Assembly (NCBI GenBank): GCA_947628305.1
Contig: CANQZG010000011.1
Coordinates: 1 to 64,000, forward strand
Direction of reading: 5' to 3'
Source: an uncultured Muribaculaceae bacterium
Lineage (GTDB): Bacteria > Bacteroidota > Bacteroidia > Bacteroidales > Muribaculaceae
DNA length: 64,000 bases
Shown: positions 16,344 through 25,629 of the stretch, piece by piece
How positions within the stretch are numbered: the stretch's first letter is position 1
Layout of the letters: each line of letters begins with the position of its first letter
Made by a program: the position numbers and the translations under genes
Notes under the pieces: generated by a model
What the model was told of the DNA's origin: nothing
What the model saw: only the letters and a program-made list of their open reading frames with translations
The model's database searches: none

Positions 16344-16366
16344 TAGTGACTATTGTAGTGACTATT
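16344..16366. repeat. Arm-type repeats, left end of element B
   Basis: TAGTGACTATT occurs at 16344-16354 and 16356-16366, spaced 12 bp. The word recurs at the right end of the element. An inverted partial copy (AAGTCACTAA, from 16373) overlaps the integrase promoter. Confidence 0.6.
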
Positions 16367-16379
16367 CAGGAAAAGTCAC

Positions 16380-16387
16380 TAACTTTG
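16380..16387 (+). promoter_or_regulatory. Integrase B promoter -7 box
   Basis: TAACTTTG lies about 40 nt before the integrase ATG. The arm-type repeats cover the -33 region, so integrase may repress its own gene. Confidence 0.5.
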
Positions 16388-16425
16388 CAGTGTCCGATTC
16401 ATAAGGGAATCGAACCTTGGATTCT

Positions 16426-17862
16426 ATGGCAAAATCTCTTTCCCGGTTCTTCATCCGCAAGCAGGACGAGAAGAACGAAATCGCAACTCTTTTCTTTAGG
16501 GTGCAGAACAAGAAACACAAAGTCGATACGCTCTTTTCCTCTCAGATACGTGTGAATGTTGCGGAGTGGAAAGAGGCTTTGTCGTGTCCTGAAAAATGGA
16601 TGCGACATCAAAGGGCGAACTTCAATCTACACGACTCTCTCAATAGGATTGAACTGGTAGTGAAGTCGGAAGTCGAGGGCATGTCTTTCGATAAGTCACA
16701 TGTTGAGGCCGAGATCCTCTCTATCGCCAATCCGAAGAAAGCAGAAGCCATAATGAAAGCTAAGCGTGAAGAGGAGGAACGGCAACGCGAGGAAGAACGC
16801 ATAAAGGAAGAGCAGGAACGTCTGATAAAGGAAGGCATCGATGCTGAACGCGCCAAAATATGGAACTTCATAGACCGATTTTGCAACGAAATCAAGAGCG
16901 GTGCCAGGCTTAATGGTCATGACAGATACGCGCCAGGCACTGTGAAGGCATGGAATAGCTTTAGGAAGCTGTATGACTTGTTTGACAGAAAGCATCGCTA
17001 CACATGGCATGATGTAGACCGTGCATTCGTCACCAAATTCCTAAACTTTATGGAGAAGAAAGATTATATGGTGACTGCGCAGAATAAATATCTGGTCGAT
17101 CTCCGCGCAATCATCAGCTATGCCTATGCCGACGGAATACACGACAATGACCGCGCCCTGCAATATTTCGCAAAAAAGAAAATTGAAGAGAAAGACAAGG
17201 CTATCGAAATCTACCTTACCGATGCGGAACTTCAGGCATTGTATGAAATGCCACTGTCAGGCAAGCAGGAAGAGGTGCGCGATATATTTCTTGTCGGGTG
17301 CTACACCTGTCAACGCGTGAGCGATTACAACGACATTGACAAGGATTGTTTCACCACTACTGCCAAAGGAACACCGGTAATACGCCTCATTCAGAAGAAA
17401 ACCCGCAACGAGGTAAAGATTCCTATAATGAATCCCAACCTAAAGGCTATATGCGAAAAACACAACTACAATCTCCCTTATGTTGTTGACGTGATACTCA
17501 ACCGCTACATAAAGGAGATTCTGAAGGAGTTGTCCGATAAAGTGCCCGACTTAGCCAAGATGGTAGTAACCAAACTTACTCAAAAGCAGAAGAAACTGGT
17601 GGAGGACGGCAAGCTCGTTGTCGAGCACAACGAAAAGGGAGAGGTGATAATGCCTCGCTACAAGTGCGTGACAACCCACACAGCCCGCCGTAGCGGAATC
17701 ACCAACATGTACCTAACCCACAAATACTCCATAGTCCAGATGATGCACGTCAGCGGCCACAAGACACAAAAGACCTTTATGGACTATATCAAACTCTCCT
17801 CGGACGAAATCGCCGACGAGATAGACGCAATCGCTAATGGCGCAAAATCCGAAGTATTTTGA
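16426..17862 (+). CDS. Tyrosine integrase of element B
   Basis: This 478-aa recombinase has catalytic residues R297, H418, R421, H445 and Y454. An N-terminal arm-binding domain and a charged Glu/Lys/Arg coiled segment (about 105-145) precede the core domains. The ATG at 16426 is preferred over the TTG at 16417. It is a clear homologue of integrase A, and both use the same 13-bp core. The arm sites near the two genes differ, so the N-terminal domains should have different specificity. Confidence 0.93.
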   Translation: MAKSLSRFFIRKQDEKNEIATLFFRVQNKKHKVDTLFSSQIRVNVAEWKEALSCPEKWMRHQRANFNLHDSLNRIELVVKSEVEGMSFDKSHVEAEILSIANPKKAEAIMKAKREEEERQREEERIKEEQERLIKEGIDAERAKIWNFIDRFCNEIKSGARLNGHDRYAPGTVKAWNSFRKLYDLFDRKHRYTWHDVDRAFVTKFLNFMEKKDYMVTAQNKYLVDLRAIISYAYADGIHDNDRALQYFAKKKIEEKDKAIEIYLTDAELQALYEMPLSGKQEEVRDIFLVGCYTCQRVSDYNDIDKDCFTTTAKGTPVIRLIQKKTRNEVKIPIMNPNLKAICEKHNYNLPYVVDVILNRYIKEILKELSDKVPDLAKMVVTKLTQKQKKLVEDGKLVVEHNEKGEVIMPRYKCVTTHTARRSGITNMYLTHKYSIVQMMHVSGHKTQKTFMDYIKLSSDEIADEIDAIANGAKSEVF

Positions 17863-17915
17863 CTATTATTACTCGGAAACAGCTACAAATCAAAATATAA
17901 ATTGTAATTTTGAAT

Positions 17916-18890
17916 ATGGAAACAAATAATTCACAGCTCGTAATCTATCAGGCGCCGGACGGAAATATGTCGATTGATGTGACAGTTCAGAATGATACCG
18001 TATGGCTGAGCCAAGGGCAGATGGCCGAACTCTTTGACAAAGATCAGTCAGTTATTGCCCGCCACATCTCTAATGTTTTCAAGGAAGGCGAGCTGGAGAA
18101 AGAGAGTAATATGCAAATTTTGCATAATACTCTGTCGAAGTACAAACCGACTCAGGTTTACAGCCTTGATGTTATTATCTCTGTTGGCTATCGCGTTAAA
18201 TCCAAACGTGGTACTCAATTCCGCATCTGGGCAAATAAGATATTGAAGCAGTATCTTCTTCAAGGCTATGCCATAAACGAGCGGATAGCTGCACAGAAAT
18301 ATGACGAGCTTAGTCAGTTGATAAAAGTGCTCGGCCGCACAATCCAAAATCAGGAAAGGCTTACGGAGGACAGCCGTTCATTGCTCGATGTTGTTGTCGA
18401 TTACACATACGCCCTCGACACTCTTGACCGCTACGACTATCAGGAACTGAAGATCGAGGACACCACCGGTAAAGAGTCGTTTCATGCCACTTACGAAAAC
18501 GCCATGGAAGTCATCCGCGAGCTACATGAGAAATTCGGTGGCAGCACATTGTTCGGCAACGAAAAGGACGATTCCTTCAAAAGCTCCATCGGTCAGATTT
18601 ACCAGACCTTCGGTGGCGTTGACCTATATCCCTCAGTGGAGGAAAAAGCTGCCATGCTCCTGTACCTTGTTACCAAAAACCACTCATTCAGCGATGGCAA
18701 CAAGCGCATTGCCGCAACTCTATTCCTGTGGTTTCTCAACGGCAACGGCATTCTCTATAACGGAGACGGCACCAAGCGCATTGCCGACAACACCCTTGTC
18801 GCTCTCACCCTAATGATAGCCGAAAGCCGTACCGAAGAGAAGGACACAATGGTTAAGGTCATTGTCAACCTTATCAATAAGAATAACTGA
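17916..18890 (+). CDS. RhuM-Fic/Doc protein
   Basis: The protein has 324 aa. The N-terminal half is RhuM-like, with the conserved WLSQGQMAELF and YSLDVIISVGYRVKS segments. The C-terminal half is a Fic/Doc domain with the active-site motif HSFSDGNKR at 256-264, which normally transfers AMP or phosphate to a target protein. RhuM-Fic proteins are widespread in gut Bacteroidetes and may act as toxins or defence factors. A -7 box TAATTTTG at 17905-17912 lies only 3 nt before the ATG, so the mRNA may be leaderless. Confidence 0.85.
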   Translation: METNNSQLVIYQAPDGNMSIDVTVQNDTVWLSQGQMAELFDKDQSVIARHISNVFKEGELEKESNMQILHNTLSKYKPTQVYSLDVIISVGYRVKSKRGTQFRIWANKILKQYLLQGYAINERIAAQKYDELSQLIKVLGRTIQNQERLTEDSRSLLDVVVDYTYALDTLDRYDYQELKIEDTTGKESFHATYENAMEVIRELHEKFGGSTLFGNEKDDSFKSSIGQIYQTFGGVDLYPSVEEKAAMLLYLVTKNHSFSDGNKRIAATLFLWFLNGNGILYNGDGTKRIADNTLVALTLMIAESRTEEKDTMVKVIVNLINKNN

Positions 18891-18924
18891 ATTAGGCTAT
18901 TCATTATTGTTTCATGACGTGCAG

Positions 18925-20088
18925 TCAAAAAGGCATTTCTTCATTATAAATAATGTTTGGATCTTCTGGAGCGGAGAGGAATCTTCCTTTAGCAAATAAG
19001 TGTTTACCATCCATGCCTTCCACTATTTCCATAGAGGTATTGAGAAGGATCTCCAATTTGGCTTTTTGCTCTAACACGTCCTTTGTCACAAGTGGTTTGG
19101 ATGCTTCGTATTTAAATATGATAGGAAGCATAACATCGAGCAATAGACAATATTTCTGGAATGCCCATTGGCGTTCAACAAGCAACGTGAGAGCTTCATC
19201 TTCTTGGTCGTAAGCAAAAAGTGCGTTGTGGCTTATTATATCTAGAATAGTGGATGCTAATTTGCAACACTGCTTTTGCTCATTCAGATAATAGTCTCTT
19301 ATCTCTTGATTTGATGAGTAGATTTTAAAGTTATATTCACAAGTAAGCCACTCTCCTGTAACATCGGAATCAAAACCATTTTCATTAAACCCAACTTTGA
19401 AAGTCATATCGTAGATACCAGTCTCTTGATATGTCAAGACTATATATGCTTGCGATTTATCGCGAAGTATAGTAAACTTATCTGGCTTAACTTTATTCCA
19501 ACGTCCTGATTCTGCTTCTTGTTTAATATAAGGTAAAATTTCCAACAGATGTGAATGAATGGTATAAAATTTCCATATCGTTTCATTAGAATAAAACCAG
19601 TCCATAGGTTTAATAGATGAAACTATTGTACTGAGAAGAATATTGACGTTTTGCGCAATGGTATCAACTGAAGATGTAAACTCTAGGCCCCAGTCGCAGT
19701 TACATAAATCCGCATCAATACCGTAATCCCAAAGCTGAATCATTAGGCATTCTGCAAAGGATTGAACAGAAAGATTCTTTTTATCAAAGTTGTCAGCCCG
19801 GAATAGATATGAGATCCAACAAGTTGTTGAAATATCATCGCCATAAAAGGCAACTTTAATGCTATGAGAATGAGTATTCTCATCAATGATATTAATGAAA
19901 ATTTCGGCAGAGCTATCATAAGTGCTATATTCAAACTTAATGTCTTCTGCATTTACTCCACTCCAATTGTCTTGTTGAGCAAGAGCCTTAAGAGTTTGAT
20001 ATTCTTTAAACAGATGTACAATATTTTCGGGTGCACCTTTTGGTACATCATAACGAATAAATCGAGGGTCCTTAGGATTCGGTGTCAT
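18925..20088 (-). CDS. Unknown protein, 387 aa, behind the defence operon
   Basis: I do not recognise this protein. It is soluble, acidic and rich in aromatic residues, without membrane segments or nucleotide-binding motifs visible by eye. It lies 3' of the helicase gene on the same strand, separated by about 270 nt that contain a broken Cys-rich frame. It may be an accessory member of the defence locus or a separate cargo gene. Confidence 0.65.
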   Translation of the reverse strand: MTPNPKDPRFIRYDVPKGAPENIVHLFKEYQTLKALAQQDNWSGVNAEDIKFEYSTYDSSAEIFINIIDENTHSHSIKVAFYGDDISTTCWISYLFRADNFDKKNLSVQSFAECLMIQLWDYGIDADLCNCDWGLEFTSSVDTIAQNVNILLSTIVSSIKPMDWFYSNETIWKFYTIHSHLLEILPYIKQEAESGRWNKVKPDKFTILRDKSQAYIVLTYQETGIYDMTFKVGFNENGFDSDVTGEWLTCEYNFKIYSSNQEIRDYYLNEQKQCCKLASTILDIISHNALFAYDQEDEALTLLVERQWAFQKYCLLLDVMLPIIFKYEASKPLVTKDVLEQKAKLEILLNTSMEIVEGMDGKHLFAKGRFLSAPEDPNIIYNEEMPF

Positions 20089-20144
20089 AATTAATCAGAT
20101 ATAATACTTTAATGAGTATCTTTAGGGGTTGAATTACACTTAGA

Positions 20145-20318
20145 TCACTTGCATCCTGGTGCATTCCAAGAATAAAAATTATTGCCGTATATAGGGCAAG
20201 TTAAGCCATAATAAAGTTTAACAATTCCATAAGCAGAGAAATCATGAATCTCTTTGTGCTTAAGACAACAAAATTCATAATACTTCCCGCCATGAGTGCA
20301 TAATGCCTATATGTGCAT
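20145..20318 (-). pseudogene. Small Cys/His-rich gene with TAG at codon 4
   Basis: The frame from the ATG at 20318 has TAG at codon 4 (20309-20307). It then stays open for 53 residues with six Cys and several His (CTHGGKYYEFCC, then TCPIYGN, ending APGCK), which looks like a zinc-binding domain. Composition and spacing suggest a real protein. I cannot name the family. Either the gene is broken or its true start is unusual. Confidence 0.45.
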
Positions 20319-20358
20319 ACAGAACGATGCATAACTGCTATAATACCAATGTGTTAAC

Positions 20359-22581
20359 TTATTTATACGCATCAATTAGTCTTTTCATATTCTCATGATA
20401 TTCTTTGTTCCCAAGATTTATCACAACCAAATTTGAAATAGTTCGAGTTATTCCAGTGTATAATAATTCATCAAAAGAAGGATCTCCGTCCATGTGTTCT
20501 TGTAGAATAAGAAAAACTGTATCACTCTCCCAACCCTTGAAGCTGTGTATTGATGAAATTTTGATATTACCGGTATTCATCCAAAAGTTAAATTTCTTAT
20601 TGTTTCGTATGAAATCGTAATTTGCAGAAAAAACTGATTTGCGGAAATCTAAGATAATATTCTTATTTCTCAGCATAATTGCCATGAAGTCATTAAACGT
20701 ACACTGGAATTCATTGCATGTAGTCTCCAAGCGAGTTTTAAACTCACTTGGAAATCTAACATACATTTCAAACAAAGTAAACAAGGTTGCAAGCTGACGT
20801 TCAGCCTTATCTGGATTTCTATCCTTCTCTCTTTTTATTAACGAGATCAGGTCAGCCTTAAGTTTAGAAGGAGCAAAACCTAATGACTCTCGTATTCCTT
20901 GAAGATACATGAGTTCATAGGTTTCAAACATAGTGGTTGTTCGTCTTCCTGTCTTATACCTATAATATGTTTCAAATAATTTAAGGAACTCGAATTCAAC
21001 GCCCAGTACGGTTATATCATTGATGGATACATTATTTACTCTATTTTGGATATTACCCTCAATTATGTTGAATACTGACTGTATCGGATATTTTCCTTGA
21101 AGTGGAATGTAATTTAGATAACCTTGCTGAAGATTCTGTCCCACAAATAGTGAATCTTGGTCGGAAGTCAGTGTACTATCAATTTCATATTTACCATCGA
21201 AATATGCCTGTTGAAAGCCTAATGCCAGGTCTTTAATTTTCATATCAGATCGGAAGCATGTCTCCAATGTGTTTACACCAAGTACATTAGTAACCACATC
21301 CTTCTTGGAAATTCCTCTATTGTAAATGTTTTGCTTAACATCTCCAAGCAAGTAGTAACCACCTTGAGGATATGTACCCTGCTCAATAAGGAAGTTGTCT
21401 TTAATAATATCCATCCATACTCGTTTATAGTCTTGTATTTCATCAATAAATATTACATCGAATCGCTCAGTATCCTCCTTACGTTCAGAGAATAAAGAAT
21501 AGTTATCGTAATAACGGGCAAAGAACGCGTCAAGTGTCTCATCGTCCTCTTTGCGAAAGTCGATACCGAGATTGTTTAGTTGGGCATTTATAAACTGATG
21601 ATAATTCAAAATTGTAAACGATGACCATTCAAACTGTTCTTGAACCTGTTGTATTTTATCATGAATAAAGTTCTTTAAAGTAATATTATAGGTAAGAATC
21701 AATATTTTAGGATGCGTCACACCTTGTTCAATCAATTCTTTGTATGATTGAACGGCTTTTGCTGCCATTAATGTTGTCTTCCCAGATCCGACGACACCTT
21801 TAATTCGCCATTCTTTCCTCTTTTTATCGTCAAAAATCAATTCATCCTGTTTCTTGGAATACATCAACATTTGAGGATTCTGTCTTTTAAGATAGCCATT
21901 ATATCTGCTAATAAACCTTCCTTGTGTCTGTAAATGAAGAGGTGGTAACAGCAATCGGCGTATGCTTTCATAAAGCCAATCACTGAAAAGACAACTTGGA
22001 CGATCTGATAGGATATAATGTTTTGCCAATATTTGATTAAAACTGGAGACATCCAAATTGTCGCATCCTATCAGTTCGATATTCCTAATAAATTTCTGGT
22101 ATCCTTTATTGTCTTTATATGGATTGATAAGTAATTTGCTGATTTGAGTTTGAGTAGCATTGTGAAAATAAACCCCACATGTAACTACCCCCCACAACTT
22201 GGGATTCTTTATATTAGTTTCAAGAAGTTTCTCGACATGAAGATTGTAGAGGTTCTCCTTGTACTTCAAGACTTGATCTATTGGTGATTTGATATAAGCA
22301 TGAGCTTCTTTGTCATTTTGAGGATACTTCAAATGCCAATGTTTCTTTTCGTCAAGTTCATAGGCCGCCAAATCCCAATCTTTAACTTCTATAATCAGCA
22401 CACCACCCCCCCGACGCATTATTACGACATCAGGACGGTCTCCATTTAGAAATGGATTAAAGTATACTTCAAAGGTATCATCTAAAGAGCGTTCAAGAAA
22501 ACGGAGCAAAGAACATTCCCCCTCAGTCGGTTGAACACGAAACTTAGAGATTATCTCTAATGAAGGGATAAACTGAGCCAT
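20359..22581 (-). CDS. NERD nuclease-UvrD-like helicase, probable defence protein
   Basis: This is a 740-aa protein. The N-terminal NERD domain has the nuclease pattern D51...E65-V-K67. A superfamily 1 helicase follows, with Walker A at 262-269 (GVVGSGKT) and Walker B FIDEIQD ending at 384. Later come a TCFRSD motif, an IHSFKGWESD motif V and a YTGITR motif VI. It starts 2 nt after the middle protein ends, so the three genes form one operon. It probably processes DNA recognised by the ATPase. UvrD-like helicases pair with OLD-like ATPases in Gabija. Confidence 0.88.
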   Translation of the reverse strand: MAQFIPSLEIISKFRVQPTEGECSLLRFLERSLDDTFEVYFNPFLNGDRPDVVIMRRGGGVLIIEVKDWDLAAYELDEKKHWHLKYPQNDKEAHAYIKSPIDQVLKYKENLYNLHVEKLLETNIKNPKLWGVVTCGVYFHNATQTQISKLLINPYKDNKGYQKFIRNIELIGCDNLDVSSFNQILAKHYILSDRPSCLFSDWLYESIRRLLLPPLHLQTQGRFISRYNGYLKRQNPQMLMYSKKQDELIFDDKKRKEWRIKGVVGSGKTTLMAAKAVQSYKELIEQGVTHPKILILTYNITLKNFIHDKIQQVQEQFEWSSFTILNYHQFINAQLNNLGIDFRKEDDETLDAFFARYYDNYSLFSERKEDTERFDVIFIDEIQDYKRVWMDIIKDNFLIEQGTYPQGGYYLLGDVKQNIYNRGISKKDVVTNVLGVNTLETCFRSDMKIKDLALGFQQAYFDGKYEIDSTLTSDQDSLFVGQNLQQGYLNYIPLQGKYPIQSVFNIIEGNIQNRVNNVSINDITVLGVEFEFLKLFETYYRYKTGRRTTTMFETYELMYLQGIRESLGFAPSKLKADLISLIKREKDRNPDKAERQLATLFTLFEMYVRFPSEFKTRLETTCNEFQCTFNDFMAIMLRNKNIILDFRKSVFSANYDFIRNNKKFNFWMNTGNIKISSIHSFKGWESDTVFLILQEHMDGDPSFDELLYTGITRTISNLVVINLGNKEYHENMKRLIDAYK

Positions 22582-22583
22582 AG

Positions 22584-23609
22584 TTATTCCGATAAAAGCC
22601 TGTTGTCAAAATCGTCACCTACTTCAAAGGCATACAAACCATATCCTTTTTCATGGAAATATATTTCTTTCATCCAATCGAGTACTTGTGAGTGAATATG
22701 TTTGTCACTGGTATATGATGGAATAAGATTTATATTATGAAAGGTTGACTTGACCTCTCCTTGTGCATTTTCATGTACACCTCTGTTGTCAATAACACCG
22801 AATCCGTGTCCCGACGTAATCAGATGGTAGTTTGTCAGAATTTTTCTATCGTGTGTTATTTCTCCTGACATGTGAGCAACAATCGAGACCTTTATTTCTG
22901 ATCCCAATTTGAGTTCATGAATTTCCTTAATAACCTGTTCCATTTTCTCCTTTTTCAAATCGTTCTTCCCATTATTGACAAATATGGTCAAATGAAATGG
23001 GATAGATAAACCTTTAGGAACAAGAGCCTTCATTAGACTATAGAGTGATGGTTTTCTTCTATCAAAAGCATGGAAAATATAGTTGTCAATTATTATTGCT
23101 GCGTTGATAGGTATCACTTGTGTCGTATCCAACACATCTTTCCAAGATGAAATATCTTCGTATTCCTCACCGTGTTGCTGAAGGCGCAACTTTTGAGCCT
23201 CTGTTAAAAGATTATACGGCCGATAATGTGTATAACACAGGTCATCAATCATTTGCATATCGGTTAGCGATGTAGTAACCAATAACCCCATTTTATGCTT
23301 ATAATCAACATAAGGTCGTGACGCAGGTGGTGTCATCAAATATATATCGTCTGCTCTGAAATTTTTAATTTCAGAATCCATTGATTTGATAGCTTTGATG
23401 TCTCTATTTACGCGCTTTAAGAGTTTGTTGATAATAGGGTTTTGAGCAGCTAAACCTTTTAATTCTGATTCGCTGGTACATTCTACATAAACGTTTCCTA
23501 ACTTTTCTATAGTTGATAACACGGTACTATACGGACGCTCTTTCCGGAGTCGTATAACTTCAGAAAGAGTATCTTTTGTACAGAATATCCTATGTGCCGC
23601 CATTGTCAC
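22584..23609 (-). CDS. Unknown middle protein of the defence operon, 341 aa
   Basis: I do not recognise the whole protein. It is coupled to the ATPase by a 4-nt overlap. The C-terminal half has a pattern reminiscent of one phospholipase D-like half: IIIDNYIFHAF (from 172), then H253-D254-R255 followed by KILTNYHLITSGHGF. In some PLD-like bacterial defence proteins an HDR segment forms part of the active site. That is weak evidence for a nuclease or sensor role. A structure prediction would test it. Confidence 0.7.
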   Translation of the reverse strand: MTMAAHRIFCTKDTLSEVIRLRKERPYSTVLSTIEKLGNVYVECTSESELKGLAAQNPIINKLLKRVNRDIKAIKSMDSEIKNFRADDIYLMTPPASRPYVDYKHKMGLLVTTSLTDMQMIDDLCYTHYRPYNLLTEAQKLRLQQHGEEYEDISSWKDVLDTTQVIPINAAIIIDNYIFHAFDRRKPSLYSLMKALVPKGLSIPFHLTIFVNNGKNDLKKEKMEQVIKEIHELKLGSEIKVSIVAHMSGEITHDRKILTNYHLITSGHGFGVIDNRGVHENAQGEVKSTFHNINLIPSYTSDKHIHSQVLDWMKEIYFHEKGYGLYAFEVGDDFDNRLLSE

Positions 23610-25564
23610 TCACCGCTTAAATCGAACAACTGAATGGCAGCGTTGTCTGCCTCATCAAGAAAACCCGGTCCGAAGTCCTGAGTAAATTTGCCATTTTCTT
23701 TTAGCCCCATATTGTAAGGATGGCTATTCTCATCAACATATATTACAGAAACGTCATCCGTAGATATTTTTTTCTCGGCTACACGCACCTGCAATCGGCG
23801 AATCAAATATTCGCTATGAGTCTCAATAATGAAGTGGATGTTATACTTTTCTCTTGCCTCGGCAAACATATCCACCAACAGGGACTGGAACTTTGGATGA
23901 AGATGTATTTCAGGCTCCTCAATGATAATTGTCTGTTCCGGGAACAAGACCTTATCAGTACTCATGTCTGTGACATAGACATAGTTCTGACCAGCCCATC
24001 CCTTAACGAGAAAGTGATGGAATGCGTTTTGAATGCCGGTTTCAATCTCCATTAATATGGAGAACAGTTGTGTTATGCCATAGCCTTCATCAGCCAAAAG
24101 AGAGGTTCGTTCCCCTTTATGGAGTCTGATTGACACGCCCAATCCTTCCGAGTCAAGGTCAAGAGTGGCACAGTCGCAAACGCCAAATTTGTGGAGCCAT
24201 TTGTTCATGAAAGCATCCGGTTCATAACCTTTCTCGTTTTCGTATTCCTTGAGACCTACAAAGTCTCGACGAGCGTTAAAATAACGATTGAGAAGTGTTG
24301 CAAAGTCTGTTTTTGAGTCAAGAGTATACAGACGTTTAACATCTATACGAGACGAACCGACATAAGATAGAGTGCCGGCCCAAGATGGATTGAGAGCCGT
24401 TTGTAACTGATTGTTTACAATCCTATTGAAGTCTTCCCACAAATAATACACTGTGAGATGGTGGGTGTCGCCAATCCATTCTTCAATCTCTGTCAGCTTT
24501 ATTCTTCCTGAATATGAATTGTTTTGCTCAAAACCAATCATTTCACCGATATTGGTCAGCGTTGTGAGGAGTAAAGGGAACTTTACACTTGTATTCTGAA
24601 CTTTTGCCGTCAATCGTTCATCTCCCTCACTAAGTTTCTCCATTAGGCGGAACCATGCCTCGTCCTGAATAGTAGCATCAGAATGAACATGAGACCAATC
24701 TTGTGGTACTAATAGTGTCTCGTCGTAATCAAGATCCGTTGCATTAGAAAAATTAGACATCCATTCTTTTTCACGCAACTTGAAAAATTCTAAAAAGGTA
24801 TCACATTCCGATTCACCGAAAACTTCTGATAAACGCTGAATGTAAGCTTTAATTCCAGGCATCTCTTCGTATGCTGAAGCCAGTAGCTCATTCACCGATA
24901 TAAGAAATTCATTTTTGCTAAGACCTCCGATTTTATCCAGAATAGTAACGTTGAAGAGAGAATCGTTTTCAATTGCCCAGAGTAAAGAATCGTATGACAC
25001 CTTATGAGTTTTTTCATATTCATAGGCATCAAATCCATTGATGAAAGAATTGGAAAGCGTGTAATTGGGATCCAAATTTTTTCGAGTGCCTTCCAAATAA
25101 TCGGCAAGGAAGGGTGTCGTATTAAAATAACAAGAGCCTTTTTCAGTGCTGAATACAGGTATCCCTTCCTTGTAGATTCGAAGAGATTTGAGATAACCGC
25201 GGTTAAGAATATCCGCACTATTAGTCTCGAAAGTTAAAACAACATCCAAACCGTTATCAGCAGTAAACCTATATTCTAGTTCTCCATTGGTGGATTTATA
25301 GTTAACGACCTTATCAAAGCGGCCAAGTAAATTTAGCGGATAATCGTTAAAATCCATAGTGTAACTGCCGAGCTGCAACACGCTCTTATTGTCAGATGCA
25401 GCCTTCACTTTTTGAAGATAGGTGTTAAGGAGTAGTATTGACTTGACTATACTGCTCTTACCGGAACTATTGCATCCAGTAAGGACAGTGAATGGTGCAA
25501 TCCTAGCTTCAGCACCTTCCTCGCCAAATACTCTAAAATTCTTTATGTTGTAATTCGTTTTCAT
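23606..25564 (-). CDS. AAA15/OLD-like ATPase (DUF3696 type), defence operon
   Basis: This 652-aa ATPase has Walker A TGCNSSGKSS at residues 29-38. The Walker B/signature end IIIEEPEIHLHP lies at about 546-557, and the switch H in ETHSEY at about 583. The long middle (about 60-540) is unknown and could form a coiled or sensing arm. The protein ends about 70 residues after the ATPase motifs, so no TOPRIM nuclease is fused, unlike GajA of Gabija. It is the first gene of the operon. It probably senses phage DNA or proteins and acts with the next two gene products. Confidence 0.87.
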   Translation of the reverse strand: MKTNYNIKNFRVFGEEGAEARIAPFTVLTGCNSSGKSSIVKSILLLNTYLQKVKAASDNKSVLQLGSYTMDFNDYPLNLLGRFDKVVNYKSTNGELEYRFTADNGLDVVLTFETNSADILNRGYLKSLRIYKEGIPVFSTEKGSCYFNTTPFLADYLEGTRKNLDPNYTLSNSFINGFDAYEYEKTHKVSYDSLLWAIENDSLFNVTILDKIGGLSKNEFLISVNELLASAYEEMPGIKAYIQRLSEVFGESECDTFLEFFKLREKEWMSNFSNATDLDYDETLLVPQDWSHVHSDATIQDEAWFRLMEKLSEGDERLTAKVQNTSVKFPLLLTTLTNIGEMIGFEQNNSYSGRIKLTEIEEWIGDTHHLTVYYLWEDFNRIVNNQLQTALNPSWAGTLSYVGSSRIDVKRLYTLDSKTDFATLLNRYFNARRDFVGLKEYENEKGYEPDAFMNKWLHKFGVCDCATLDLDSEGLGVSIRLHKGERTSLLADEGYGITQLFSILMEIETGIQNAFHHFLVKGWAGQNYVYVTDMSTDKVLFPEQTIIIEEPEIHLHPKFQSLLVDMFAEAREKYNIHFIIETHSEYLIRRLQVRVAEKKISTDDVSVIYVDENSHPYNMGLKENGKFTQDFGPGFLDEADNAAIQLFDLSGE

Positions 25565-25582
25565 TCTTATTTATTTGATAGT

Positions 25583-25619
25583 GCAAAGTTACTAAATATT
25601 TACGAACTCTTTGTTCGTA
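25583..25619 (-). promoter_or_regulatory. Promoter and operator of the defence operon
   Basis: The -7 box TAACTTTG reads leftward at 25590-25583. The palindrome TTACGAAC-N5-GTTCGTAA (25599-25619) covers the -33 position. The core CGAAC-N5-GTTCG starts 11 nt beyond the -7 box, exactly as in the WG-WYL promoter at 27611-27644. This fits repression by the WYL protein. Confidence 0.65.
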
Positions 25620-25629
25620 AAGGCATCTC

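Noticed and set aside
14318-20318. TAG recoded as a sense codon in this genome
   Set aside because: Only two cases were seen, and the 35-codon leader candidate ends naturally at TAG; separate mutations or errors are simpler.
23606-25564. Calling the ATPase GajA and the locus Gabija
   Set aside because: No TOPRIM region follows the ATPase motifs, an extra gene lies between ATPase and helicase, and the helicase carries a NERD domain.
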